Assembly (NCBI GenBank): GCA_964630635.1 | Contig: CAZVVM010000023.1 | Coordinates: 1 to 22,089, forward strand | From: Colimorpha_A sp964630635 | GTDB taxonomy: Bacteria; Bacillota; Clostridia; Oscillospirales; CAG-272 | Direction: 5' to 3' | DNA: 22,089 bases | Shown: piece by piece, positions 14,924-22,089 of the stretch | Numbering within the stretch: the first letter of the stretch is position 1 | Layout: each line of letters starts with the position of its first letter | The notes under the pieces: model-generated | Told to the model about the DNA's origin: nothing | What the model saw: only the letters and a program-made list of their open reading frames with translations | Database searches by the model: none | Position numbers and translations under genes: made by a program

Positions 14924-15949
14924 ATGGAAAAGAAAAATATTGATTGGGCGTCGCTCGGCTTCGGATATATGGAGACCGATTACAGCTTTGTTTCCTATTA
15001 TAAGGACGGCAAATGGGATGACGGCGCTCTCACTCCCGATCACACCGTCACGCTGAACGAATGCGCCTGCGTCTTCCAATACGCGCAGACCTGCTTCGAA
15101 GGTCTTAAGGCATATACCACGGAGGACGGCAGAATCGTTACCTTCCGCCCCGACCTTAATGCACAGCGTATGGAGGATTCCGCAAAACGTCTTAAAATGC
15201 CGGTGTATCCCAAGGAAAAGTTTATCGAGGCAGTTAAGATGGTAGTTAAGGCAAACGCCGCTTACGTTCCTCCCTTCGGATCGGGCGCGACCCTTTATAT
15301 CAGACCTTATATGATGGGAACAAACGCGGTTATCGGCGTAAAGCCCGCAACCGAATACCAGTTCCGTATTCTCGTAACCCCCGTCGGCCCTTACTTCAAG
15401 GGCGGCGTTAAGCCCCTTACCGTCCGTCTTTCCGATCTCGACCGTGCCGCACCCCGCGGAACCGGTCATATCAAGGCAGGACTTAACTACGCGATGAGTC
15501 TTTACAACATCGTAGACGCGCACGAGGAAGGATACGACGAGAACATCTATCTCGACGCATCTACTCACACGAACATAGAGGAAACGGGCGGAGCAAACGT
15601 GCTTTTCGTCACCAAGGACGGCGGCGTCGTTACTCCCAAGTCGGACAGCATACTCCCCTCTATCACTCGCCGTTCGCTTATGACCGTTGCGCGTGATTAT
15701 CTCGGACTTAACGCTGAAGAGAGAGTGATCTCCAAGAACGAGCTCGACGATTTCGCAGAGTGCGGACTCTGCGGCACCGCAGCCGTCATCTCCCCCGTCG
15801 GCAAGATAGTCGACCACGGACGCGAGATCTGCTTCCCTGCCGGAATGAAGGAAATGGGTCCCACGACCAAAAAGCTTTATGATACCCTCACGGGCATCCA
15901 GATGGGACGCATCGAAGCTCCCGAGGGCTGGATCGTAGAGATCAAATAA
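14924..15949 (+). CDS. ilvE: branched-chain amino acid aminotransferase
   Basis: 341 residues, fold-type IV PLP enzyme of the longer (eukaryote-like/BCAT) subtype. Key features are CFEGLKAY (57-64), GHIKAGLNYA with the PLP-binding Lys184, the EETGGANVLF segment, and CGTAAVISP near the C terminus. It interconverts Val, Leu and Ile with their 2-oxoacids using glutamate/2-oxoglutarate. A start at 14912 is possible, but the sequence GGAG that would serve as ribosome site lies between the two ATGs, six bases before 14924, so 14924 is preferred. It is the last gene of the T-box operon and the step that links the oxidoreductase products to amino acids, consistent with the Ile specifier. Confidence 0.95.
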   Translation: MEKKNIDWASLGFGYMETDYSFVSYYKDGKWDDGALTPDHTVTLNECACVFQYAQTCFEGLKAYTTEDGRIVTFRPDLNAQRMEDSAKRLKMPVYPKEKFIEAVKMVVKANAAYVPPFGSGATLYIRPYMMGTNAVIGVKPATEYQFRILVTPVGPYFKGGVKPLTVRLSDLDRAAPRGTGHIKAGLNYAMSLYNIVDAHEEGYDENIYLDASTHTNIEETGGANVLFVTKDGGVVTPKSDSILPSITRRSLMTVARDYLGLNAEERVISKNELDDFAECGLCGTAAVISPVGKIVDHGREICFPAGMKEMGPTTKKLYDTLTGIQMGRIEAPEGWIVEIK

Positions 15950-15962
15950 GGATATAAAAACT

Positions 15963-15999
15963 AAAAACACCTTGAAGCGATACTTTAAGGTGTTTTTGT
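15963..15999 (+). terminator. terminator of the T-box operon
   Basis: Near-perfect 15-bp stem: AAAAACACCTTGAAG (15963-15977) with CTTTAAGGTGTTTTT (15983-15997), loop CGATA, ending in a T-run. It lies 13 bases after the ilvE stop. Its CACCTTGAAGCG core matches the terminator at 2485-2523. Confidence 0.9.
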
Positions 16000-16036
16000 A
16001 TTACTCCACGTTCAAAATAAGATCGGAACATTATTT

Positions 16037-16109
16037 GTAGGGTGCGACAACCTCGGGAACCCCAAAAACTCGCTTCGCTCATTTTCGGGAACCCCTACCT
16101 CGGCGCACC
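16037..16109. repeat. dispersed repeat element, copy 2
   Basis: Two direct copies of CGGGAACCCC (16054-16063 and 16086-16095) are spaced 32 bases apart around CTCGCTTCGCTCATTTT, enclosed by an outer inverted pair GGTGCG (16041-16046) / CGCACC (16104-16109). This is the inverted counterpart of the element at 1-44, with the same 32-base spacing. No open reading frame or promoter lies here. Confidence 0.55.
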
Positions 16110-16159
16110 GTTACTCCCACATTCACTCTATCCGCCATTTTGCAAATCTTTGCCACTCC

Positions 16160-16226
16160 GTAGGGGCGACCATTGGTCGCCCGTTTGTTCGTCGCGAAAT
16201 TGCGGGCGACCAATGGTCGCCCCTAC
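16160..16226. repeat. nested palindromic repeat (possible miniature mobile or REP-like element)
   Basis: A perfect 24-bp inverted repeat: arm 16160-16183 begins GTAGGGGCGACCATTGG and its exact reverse complement is at 16203-16226, with a 19-base centre (16184-16202). Each arm is itself a palindrome, GGCGACCA / TGGTCGCC, so the region can form either one long stem or two short hairpins. There is no T-run, coding sequence or obvious target duplication. Together with the element at 16037-16109 and the terminators on each side, it accounts for most of the 380-base gap between ilvE and the lipoprotein gene. Confidence 0.85.
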
Positions 16227-16284
16227 AAGAAATTTCGAGCGTTTCGCCGTGTTGTCGGTAGAGGAGAGGGTCTCCCCTCCCGCA

Positions 16285-16318
16285 AAAACGGCAGACACGT
16301 TTCCGTGTCTGCCGTTTT
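16285..16318 (-). terminator. terminator of the envelope operon
   Basis: Perfect 15-bp stem AAAACGGCAGACACG (16285-16299) with CGTGTCTGCCGTTTT (16304-16318), loop TTTC. It lies 11 bases beyond the stop of the minus-strand lipoprotein gene and ends in TTTTTG on that strand. The plus side is also T-rich, so it may work in both directions. Confidence 0.88.
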
Positions 16319-16329
16319 ATTTTTCACCG

Positions 16330-16839
16330 TTATACGGGAAGGTACTGTATAGAGATGACCTTTGCGTCTTTAAGGACGAAGGTAAGCGTCGCGTTTCCGT
16401 CGGTGTAGGAAAGAAGAGTTGAGGTTTCTTCGGACGGATCTCCGTAAATATCCTTTACCGCGTCCGCCGTCATACCGATGTAAGCACCCTCGGGCGTCTG
16501 CACGCTGTCGTCGGTAAGCTCGATCGAATTCACGTAATCCTTTTTGCCGTCGGGACGGGTGAGGACAACGTAACCCGCATAGGTGTAGGTCTTATCAAGA
16601 CCGTCAAAAGCGCAGGACGCCGCCTCGAAATACTTAAGCGGCTCGCCGAGAGAGGCAAGAACGTCAGCCATATCGGCGTCGATCTTGACCGCGTAATTAT
16701 CCTTGCTTGCAACCGTAAAGAAATATTTGCTGTCCTTCGGCGCCTTTCCGCCCTGACCGCCGTTGTCTGCGGGCTGAAGGCAGGAAGCAAGGGAAAACGC
16801 AAGAATTACGCTCAAAAATATAAGTATGATCTTTTTCAT
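16330..16839 (-). CDS. small lipoprotein of unknown function
   Basis: 169 residues. A lipoprotein signal peptide is clear: MKK, a hydrophobic run, then the lipobox LASC with Cys20 as the lipidated residue. A short Gly/Lys-rich linker follows. The mature part ends with YIGMTADAVKDIYGDP, reminiscent of the GMT..V....G.P motif in SmpA/BamE-like and related small periplasmic folds, then two predicted strands. No catalytic motif is seen. It is last in the envelope operon, 12 bases after the transglutaminase-like lipoprotein, so a surface role is likely. The specific function is not recognised. Confidence 0.85.
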   Translation of the reverse strand: MKKIILIFLSVILAFSLASCLQPADNGGQGGKAPKDSKYFFTVASKDNYAVKIDADMADVLASLGEPLKYFEAASCAFDGLDKTYTYAGYVVLTRPDGKKDYVNSIELTDDSVQTPEGAYIGMTADAVKDIYGDPSEETSTLLSYTDGNATLTFVLKDAKVISIQYLPV

Positions 16840-16851
16840 AACTTTCTCCTG

Positions 16852-17913
16852 TTAATCAACTACGTCGTAAGGACAGTTTTCCTTATCGTAGTTATAATAA
16901 TTCGGTTTGTCCGTTCTGCTGTCCGAATACGCCTTTACCTCGGAATCGGTTTTGAGGAAGCACTTGAACGGATACTTTTTCGAGGTAGGACAAGCATCGA
17001 AATGATACCACTCACCGTCGATGCAAACTATCAGCCAATAATGGTCGGACGTACCGCCAACACGCTCGATCTGGTAATTCGGTATTCCCGCCATAGTGAG
17101 AAGCGCTCTCGATGCGGCGGCATAATTGACACAGTCGCCCTTGTCGGTCGTAAGACCTCTCCAGGCGTTGACGATCCAGTTGGGATCGTCGTCGGTAGCG
17201 ACGTACTTTATCTCGTACGCCTTCTCATAAATTGCCTCTGCCTTCTGGCGGTCGGTCATGCCGTCTTCAAGAATACTGTCAAGAATACTTTGGCAAAGAG
17301 CATCAAGCTCCTCTTTTGTGCAAACGGAGGAATCTCCGCCTTCTTCAAGCGGCTGAATGACCGAAACGTACGAGGTAACGCTTGCCGTATTGCCTCTTTT
17401 GTCGGTCGCGGTATAGGTGACGTCATATTTTCCGAGACGGGTAAGGTCAACAGCGGTTGCGTCGACCGAAAACTGCACGTTCTCGTCATCGTTATCGGTA
17501 ACGGTAACTCCCTCGCGGTAGGAAACGCTGTCGCCGAGATGTACGACGAGATCCTTGATCCCCGAAAACTCGGGAGCTGTCGTATCCGCGGGCTTAACGG
17601 TAAGCGTAGTGGTAACCGCCTTCACCTTCTTGTTTTTCGCCGTATACTTGACGTCGTATTCCCCTGCCGTAAGGAGAGTAGTCTCGGTATCTGTACCCTT
17701 GTTAAGCACCGTGACCTTAATCTCCGTCTGCTTGCCGCCCTCGGTCGTTACACCGTCGAGGAGCGCATTTTGAATAAAGTCGTTCGAATCGTCGGCGTAG
17801 ACCGTAATGCTTTCCTTCACCCCGACGATGACGGGAATCGGCTCGCTCTCGTTACACGAAAAAGCGAAGCAAGCGGCAAGCGCAAGCAGAATAATAAATA
17901 TAATCTTCTTCAT
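16852..17913 (-). CDS. lipoprotein with Ig-like domains and a transglutaminase-like domain
   Basis: 353 residues, exported. The N terminus MKKIIFIILLALAAC gives a LAAC lipobox at Cys15; Cys20 (FSC) is a weaker alternative. Residues about 35-108 and 112-187 look like two beta-sandwich modules; the second (GVTVTDNDDENV...GKYDVTYTATDKRGN) is typical of the Ig-like DUF5011/HYR type. Residues about 215-340 resemble a transglutaminase/protease-like domain with a full Cys-His-Asp triad: Cys261 in KGDCVNYA, His291 in SDHYW, Asp306 in YHFDACP. Such domains act on peptides or cell-wall material outside the membrane; the actual substrate is unknown. AAGGAGG lies just before the ATG, nine bases after the asnB stop. 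Confidence 0.88.
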   Translation of the reverse strand: MKKIIFIILLALAACFAFSCNESEPIPVIVGVKESITVYADDSNDFIQNALLDGVTTEGGKQTEIKVTVLNKGTDTETTLLTAGEYDVKYTAKNKKVKAVTTTLTVKPADTTAPEFSGIKDLVVHLGDSVSYREGVTVTDNDDENVQFSVDATAVDLTRLGKYDVTYTATDKRGNTASVTSYVSVIQPLEEGGDSSVCTKEELDALCQSILDSILEDGMTDRQKAEAIYEKAYEIKYVATDDDPNWIVNAWRGLTTDKGDCVNYAAASRALLTMAGIPNYQIERVGGTSDHYWLIVCIDGEWYHFDACPTSKKYPFKCFLKTDSEVKAYSDSRTDKPNYYNYDKENCPYDVVD

Positions 17914-17922
17914 ATTTCCTCC

Positions 17923-19767
17923 TTACGCCTTAAGTCCGTAACGCTCGCAAAGCATCGTTACCGTCATAACTATCAGCAGATAATCTATCTCGTAAGCACC
18001 CATCAGACGGAAATCGTCGGCAAGGTAAACCTTCTTCATTTCGTTGACCTTATTAAGATCGAATATATCGTACTTCTTTATAAGCGAATCGGAAAGGAAC
18101 TCGATCTCGCCGTTTGCCTTCTTGACCATCGACGACATACCGGGCGCCTGGAACGGGAACTTTCTTCTCTTGAGTATCTCGTCGGGAACTATTCCCTCTC
18201 CTGCCTTTTTGAGAATGTACTTTTCCTTTGAGCCGTTCATCTTGTACTTGTCGGGAATGGTCTTGACAAATTCAAGCAGATCGCGGTCAAGGAACGGGTG
18301 GCGTCCCTCTACCGAATGAGAGAAGAACATTCTGTCGCCGTGCTCGGTGAGCAGGTGGTCGGAAAGACGGAGCTTGTAGTCGATATACGAGCGGCGCTTC
18401 TGCGAGGAAAGCCCCTTGACGCGGTCAACGTTTATCGGGCTTGTCTTGAATGCCGAGAAGCTATCAATATCGCCTCTTACACGGTCGCTGTAAACAGTTT
18501 CGTGTATCTTTCTTATTTCGGGGTGATTTCTTTCGTAACGGAAATAAGGATCGCCCCAAAGGCGCTCGTTTATTTCACATTCTTCCTTCGTCATCTTACC
18601 CTTCTGCATCTCGCGGAAAAGGTCTACCATATATCCGACGTATCCGCAGAAGAACTCGTCGGAGCCCTGACCCGTCAGTACCGCCTTTGCGGGCGACTGC
18701 TGAACGAGCGACGAAAGCATAAACGCCGCTACGTCGTAGCTCTCCTTAAGTCCCGACTCTGCGTGATAAACGACGTCGTAAAGGTTCTTCCAAATTTCTT
18801 CCTCACCGACCTTCGTCTTGTAGTGAGTGGAATTTACGCACTCCTTGACGATCTTCTGGAATCGGCTTTCGTCGAGGTCGGCTTCACCGATCTCGGCGGA
18901 GAAGGAATAATAGCTGTCGAGTAAGAACTTGCCGATGTAACAAGCGACGACCGAGCTGTCAAGACCGCCCGAAACGTAGAAACCGACGGGAACGTCGGCA
19001 ACGAGACGGCGCTTGATCGACTCCTTCATCATCTCGCGGAGCTTTTCAACGTAATACGCCTCGCCCCTGTCGTCCTCTTCCTCGGCAGAGTAGATGAGAT
19101 CCCAGTATTCAATATCCTTGATCTCCTCGTGACGCTTGATGACGAGCAGATGTCCTGCGCGAAGCGAGTGAATTCCGTCAAAGAAGGTCTCGGGGGAAAC
19201 GACGCCGGGATAGTTCATAAGCTGATCGACTGCCTTAAGGTTGAGCTTTCTTTCAACCCAAGGACATTCAAGGATTCCCTTTATCTCAGAGCAGAATATC
19301 ACCTGTCCGTCGGCGACAGTATAAAAGAGCGGGCAAATACCGATCTGGTCGCGCACGAGAATAAGCTGATCTTCATTTTTGTCGTAAAGGGCGATAGCGA
19401 ACTGACCGTTAAGCTTGTTCGGGAAGTCAAGACCGTATTCCTCGTAAAGATGGAGAATGACCTCGGTATCGGTCTGCGTCTTAAAGACGTGACCGTGCGC
19501 GATAAGCTCGGAGCGAAGCTCACGGTAGTTAAATATCTCGCCGTTGCAGATAAGAGTAAGGGTATCGTCCTCATTCGTTATCGGCTGCATACCGCCGTTC
19601 AGGTCAATAAAGCTCAAGCGGTTGAAGCCGAATCCCACACCGGGCATAATTTTAGTTTGCGAGCCGTCGGGACCGCGGTGGCGTATCGCCGTCAGCATCT
19701 TGTTTATCATTTCGCTCGTGATAAGACGGCTTCCCGTGTTATCAAAAATTCCGCAAATTCCACACAT
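17923..19767 (-). CDS. asnB: asparagine synthetase (glutamine-hydrolysing), AsnB-type amidotransferase
   Basis: 614 residues. Cys2 is the N-terminal nucleophile of the class II glutaminase domain (about 1-190), with HRGPDG (30-35), CNGEIFNY (74-81) and GQFAIALYD. The synthetase domain has the ATP pyrophosphatase loop SGGLDSS (266-272) and LTGQGSDEFFCGY. All key residues are present, so it should transfer glutamine nitrogen to an acyl-adenylate, classically aspartate. Its ATG is one base after the stop of the SGNH gene and it is followed closely by two lipoproteins. This setting, rather than an amino-acid operon, suggests it may serve surface-polymer modification, as AsnB relatives do in some envelope and capsule clusters. 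That is inference; ordinary asparagine synthesis is equally possible. Confidence 0.93.
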   Translation of the reverse strand: MCGICGIFDNTGSRLITSEMINKMLTAIRHRGPDGSQTKIMPGVGFGFNRLSFIDLNGGMQPITNEDDTLTLICNGEIFNYRELRSELIAHGHVFKTQTDTEVILHLYEEYGLDFPNKLNGQFAIALYDKNEDQLILVRDQIGICPLFYTVADGQVIFCSEIKGILECPWVERKLNLKAVDQLMNYPGVVSPETFFDGIHSLRAGHLLVIKRHEEIKDIEYWDLIYSAEEEDDRGEAYYVEKLREMMKESIKRRLVADVPVGFYVSGGLDSSVVACYIGKFLLDSYYSFSAEIGEADLDESRFQKIVKECVNSTHYKTKVGEEEIWKNLYDVVYHAESGLKESYDVAAFMLSSLVQQSPAKAVLTGQGSDEFFCGYVGYMVDLFREMQKGKMTKEECEINERLWGDPYFRYERNHPEIRKIHETVYSDRVRGDIDSFSAFKTSPINVDRVKGLSSQKRRSYIDYKLRLSDHLLTEHGDRMFFSHSVEGRHPFLDRDLLEFVKTIPDKYKMNGSKEKYILKKAGEGIVPDEILKRRKFPFQAPGMSSMVKKANGEIEFLSDSLIKKYDIFDLNKVNEMKKVYLADDFRLMGAYEIDYLLIVMTVTMLCERYGLKA

Positions 19768-19768
19768 T

Positions 19769-20824
19769 TTAATTTGCCTCTACGTTCATTCCGTATTTTT
19801 CGTACTGTGCTTTTTTGTCCGCCTCGTAGAAGGCGATCTTGTCTTCCCAGCGAGCGGCAAGCTCCGCTTCTCCGCGTCGGTCAGATAGACCTACCGTCTC
19901 GGTCAGATACCTGCCAAGCCAGGACGCAAGCTTTTCTGCGCCCGAAAGGTTCATATGCAGACCCATATCGTAGGTGTCGGTATTGTAATCAATACCCGTT
20001 TCGTCCTGAATATCAAGGAAGTTTATATAGGTAAGCCCGTGCTTTTCGGCATAATCTACGACCTGCGCGTCATATTCGGGATACCAATAGGGGTACAAGC
20101 TCGGCGCCTTTATGAGAATAAGCTTTATTCCCTTCTTTTCGCAAAGCTCGACCATCATATCGAGATATTTCCACGACCTTTCGTCGAAGTCGTAATTCGG
20201 AAGCGGCTTGCCCGTCGGGACGTCGGTCGCGGGACGGACGTCGACTCTCATATAGTAGCCGTTATGCGAGACCTTTTTGGTCTTGAACATATAAGTGAAG
20301 TCGTTTTTATCAAGCTCGCTCCAACGGCTGTGATAACGCAGAATCGGGAAAACGTAGTCGAGAAAGTGCTCTTCTTCTTTCATCGAGGACATTATCGCGC
20401 CGACCTTTGAAGGAGACCACTTCATACCCTCGATCGACATTCTGTTATACGCCTCGTTGTTTGCCTCGGGGAACTGAAGCGACTGGATATTGAAGATGAC
20501 GACCTCGGGCGTTTCGTAGCGGAGAGTATCTTCAAGCAGATAGTACGACTGGAAGATGTACTGCTCGGCGCTCCCCCTTATATAGCTGTTTATACCGTAA
20601 TCGCGCCAAAGTACGATGGGCGAGAAATTCTCATACACCTCGCAGTCGCCGACGAATATCACGTCGTGATCCTTGACCTCGTCGTAATATTCGGCAACGA
20701 ACGCGCCCTCGACGATTCCGACCACGTACTTCGGCATCAGAAGCGCCTGAAGAAGCGAAAGCGTCACGACGACGATTGCGGCTGAAACTATAAATTTTAT
20801 CCACTTTTTAGCGGTAGTTTTCAT
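19769..20824 (-). CDS. membrane-anchored SGNH-like protein with Cys in the nucleophile position
   Basis: 351 residues. One N-terminal membrane helix (about 10-30) anchors an extracellular domain. Block I reads VIFVGDCEVYENFSP (55-69): Cys61 stands where SGNH/GDSL hydrolases have the catalytic Ser. The C-terminal pair is present as Asp286 and His290 in DMGLHMNLSG. Proteins of this type are common partners of MBOAT acyltransferases (compare DltD with DltB, AlgX/AlgJ with AlgI) and move or remove acyl groups on surface polymers. It starts 14 bases after the MBOAT stop and runs straight into asnB. The ribosome site is weak (AAGAAAGA), suggesting coupling. Activity with Cys is unproven. Confidence 0.85.
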   Translation of the reverse strand: MKTTAKKWIKFIVSAAIVVVTLSLLQALLMPKYVVGIVEGAFVAEYYDEVKDHDVIFVGDCEVYENFSPIVLWRDYGINSYIRGSAEQYIFQSYYLLEDTLRYETPEVVIFNIQSLQFPEANNEAYNRMSIEGMKWSPSKVGAIMSSMKEEEHFLDYVFPILRYHSRWSELDKNDFTYMFKTKKVSHNGYYMRVDVRPATDVPTGKPLPNYDFDERSWKYLDMMVELCEKKGIKLILIKAPSLYPYWYPEYDAQVVDYAEKHGLTYINFLDIQDETGIDYNTDTYDMGLHMNLSGAEKLASWLGRYLTETVGLSDRRGEAELAARWEDKIAFYEADKKAQYEKYGMNVEAN

Positions 20825-20838
20825 AGTTAAAATCTTTC

Positions 20839-22089
20839 TTAAAATTGATTATAGATGAATTGGCTTGCATCGTATCCGATTCCGTATGCGCCCATCAAGA
20901 GAGTGATAAGGAACAGTCCGTAATATATCGCAAACCTCGCGGGATAAGGCAGACGGAATATCTGCTCGCGCACGCTTCCCTTTCTCTGAAGCAAGCTGAC
21001 CGTGAGCATCAGAAGCACTCCGCCGAGAAGAATTACGTAATCGAGCGAAGTAAGCCCGAGCTTAAGAAGCGAGCCGTCAAAGAGAACGTGGTAATTGTCA
21101 GCACAGAACGCCGAGAAGAACACCTTACCCGTCGTAGCTATCGAAACGTAGCAGTCAAAGAGGTTGAGCGCGCAAACGAGAGCGAATGTACGAACAACTC
21201 TGAAAAGCTTATACGGGAAGGTTTTTGTAAAGGCGAATTTATCGTTAAACTTCTTATAAAGCGGCTCAAATTCCTCGGAAATCATAAGGACGGCGAAGTT
21301 TGCCATTCCCCAAACGATAAAGTTCCAGCTTGCGCCGTGCCAGATACCCGTCGAGAACCATACGATAGCACTCGAAAGGTAAACGGGAATACGCTTGCCG
21401 ACCTTGTCACCGAACGCTTTTTTCGAAAATTTCGTCAGCTTCTGCATCGGCTTGCTTACCGACACGGGATAGAAAAGGTAATCGCGGAACCACGAGCACA
21501 TCGAAATGTGCCAGCGTCTCCAATATTCCTTCAGCGACTTTGAGAAGTACGGACGGTCGAAGTTTTCGCTCAGGCGGATGCCCATCGCCTCACTTAGTCC
21601 GATAGTTATGTCAATACCGCCCGTAAAGTCGGCGTAAAGCTGAACCGTGTAGAACAACATAATGACGATAGAATACGCGCCGTTGTAGGTCGACGGATCG
21701 CCTATCATAGTGCTGACCGCAACGAAAAGGCGGTCTGCAATTACGAGCTTTTTGAAGTAACCCCAAAGAACTCTTTCAAGTCCATATCCGACCTGCTTGC
21801 TGTCGAATTTATGAGGCGTATAAAGAGTTTCGCTCATCTGTCCGTATCTTCCGATAGGGCCCTGAACGAGCTGGGGGACGAACGACACGAAAAGAGCGTA
21901 CTTGAACACGTTCTTCTCCGCCGTCACCGTTCCGCGGTAAACGTCGATAAGGTAACCTATCGACTGGAAGGTATAGAAGGATATTCCGAGCGGAACTATC
22001 ATATTGACGAACGACAGCACGTTCTTCGAGGCTAACGCCGTCAGAGTCGAATTTATATTCGAAATAAAGAAATTCGAATATTTGACGGT
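20839..22089 (-). CDS. MBOAT-family O-acyltransferase (AlgI/DltB-like), truncated by the window edge
   Basis: Multi-pass membrane protein; the reading frame stays open through 22089, so the N terminus lies outside the window and a GTG at 22020 is not taken as the start. Family landmarks are VPLGISFYTFQSIGYLIDVYRG, FVPQLVQGPIGRY, the conserved RRWHISMCSWFRDYLFYPV, and GIWHGASWNFIVWG with the presumed catalytic His. It moves acyl groups from a cytoplasmic donor across the membrane onto a surface polymer. It belongs to the same operon as the SGNH-like protein directly downstream. Which polymer and acyl group are involved cannot be read from the sequence. Confidence 0.93.
   Translation of the reverse strand, partial: TVKYSNFFISNINSTLTALASKNVLSFVNMIVPLGISFYTFQSIGYLIDVYRGTVTAEKNVFKYALFVSFVPQLVQGPIGRYGQMSETLYTPHKFDSKQVGYGLERVLWGYFKKLVIADRLFVAVSTMIGDPSTYNGAYSIVIMLFYTVQLYADFTGGIDITIGLSEAMGIRLSENFDRPYFSKSLKEYWRRWHISMCSWFRDYLFYPVSVSKPMQKLTKFSKKAFGDKVGKRIPVYLSSAIVWFSTGIWHGASWNFIVWGMANFAVLMISEEFEPLYKKFNDKFAFTKTFPYKLFRVVRTFALVCALNLFDCYVSIATTGKVFFSAFCADNYHVLFDGSLLKLGLTSLDYVILLGGVLLMLTVSLLQRKGSVREQIFRLPYPARFAIYYGLFLITLLMGAYGIGYDASQFIYNQF

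Noticed and set aside
16160..16226. Reading the nested palindrome as a transcription terminator
   Set aside because: No T-run follows on either strand, and proper terminators already lie at 15963-15999 and 16285-16318.
16037..16226. CRISPR-like array
   Set aside because: Repeats are inverted or only doubled, without regularly spaced unique spacers, and no cas gene is present.

Overview
The window looks like a chromosomal segment from a strictly anaerobic, low-to-mid-GC Gram-positive bacterium, most likely a gut-type member of the Clostridia close to Oscillospiraceae. The evidence is a tRNA-sensing T-box leader, strong AAGGAG-type ribosome binding sites, diacylglyceryl-type lipoproteins, ferredoxin-linked 2-oxoacid chemistry and dispersed palindromic repeats of the kind common in gut Firmicutes. 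This placement is inference from style and gene content. No rRNA, tRNA, CRISPR array, transposase or phage gene was seen.

Layout. Positions 1-236 hold a repeat element and hairpins. 237-2321 (minus) is a membrane pyrophosphatase with its own promoter and terminator. 2529-6445 (minus) is a translationally coupled two-gene operon: a 2-isopropylmalate-synthase-like protein that has lost the signature metal and catalytic residues, followed by an unusual fusion of a sugar-isomerase-like TIM barrel to an acyl-CoA synthetase. 6446-6998 is a divergent control region; on the plus strand it carries a consensus promoter and a complete T-box riboswitch whose specifier reads as AUC (isoleucine). 6999-15949 (plus) is a long operon: two tandem paralogues built as XRE helix-turn-helix + cupin + AMP-forming acyl-CoA synthetase, a P-loop ATPase, the four subunits of a 2-oxoacid (branched-chain type):ferredoxin oxidoreductase, and a branched-chain aminotransferase, ended by a strong terminator. 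15998-16329 is intergenic and filled with two inverted-repeat elements. 16330-22089 (minus) is a cell-envelope operon: a truncated MBOAT acyltransferase at the right edge, an SGNH-like membrane-anchored protein with Cys in place of Ser, an asparagine synthetase, a transglutaminase-like lipoprotein and a small lipoprotein.

How the genes may work together. The plus-strand operon contains every step needed to turn branched short-chain acids into branched-chain amino acids: acid + CoA + ATP to acyl-CoA (synthetases), reductive carboxylation by the ferredoxin enzyme to a 2-oxoacid, and transamination. An Ile T-box means expression rises when charged tRNA-Ile is scarce, which argues for this biosynthetic direction rather than amino-acid fermentation. 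The synthetases themselves carry a DNA-binding/cupin sensor module, and the divergent operon supplies a third synthetase plus an apparently dead LeuA relative that keeps its amino-acid-binding regulatory domain. I consider this 2.5-16 kb block the most interesting part of the window. The envelope operon looks like a surface-acylation system (MBOAT plus SGNH partner) with an unexpected amidotransferase.
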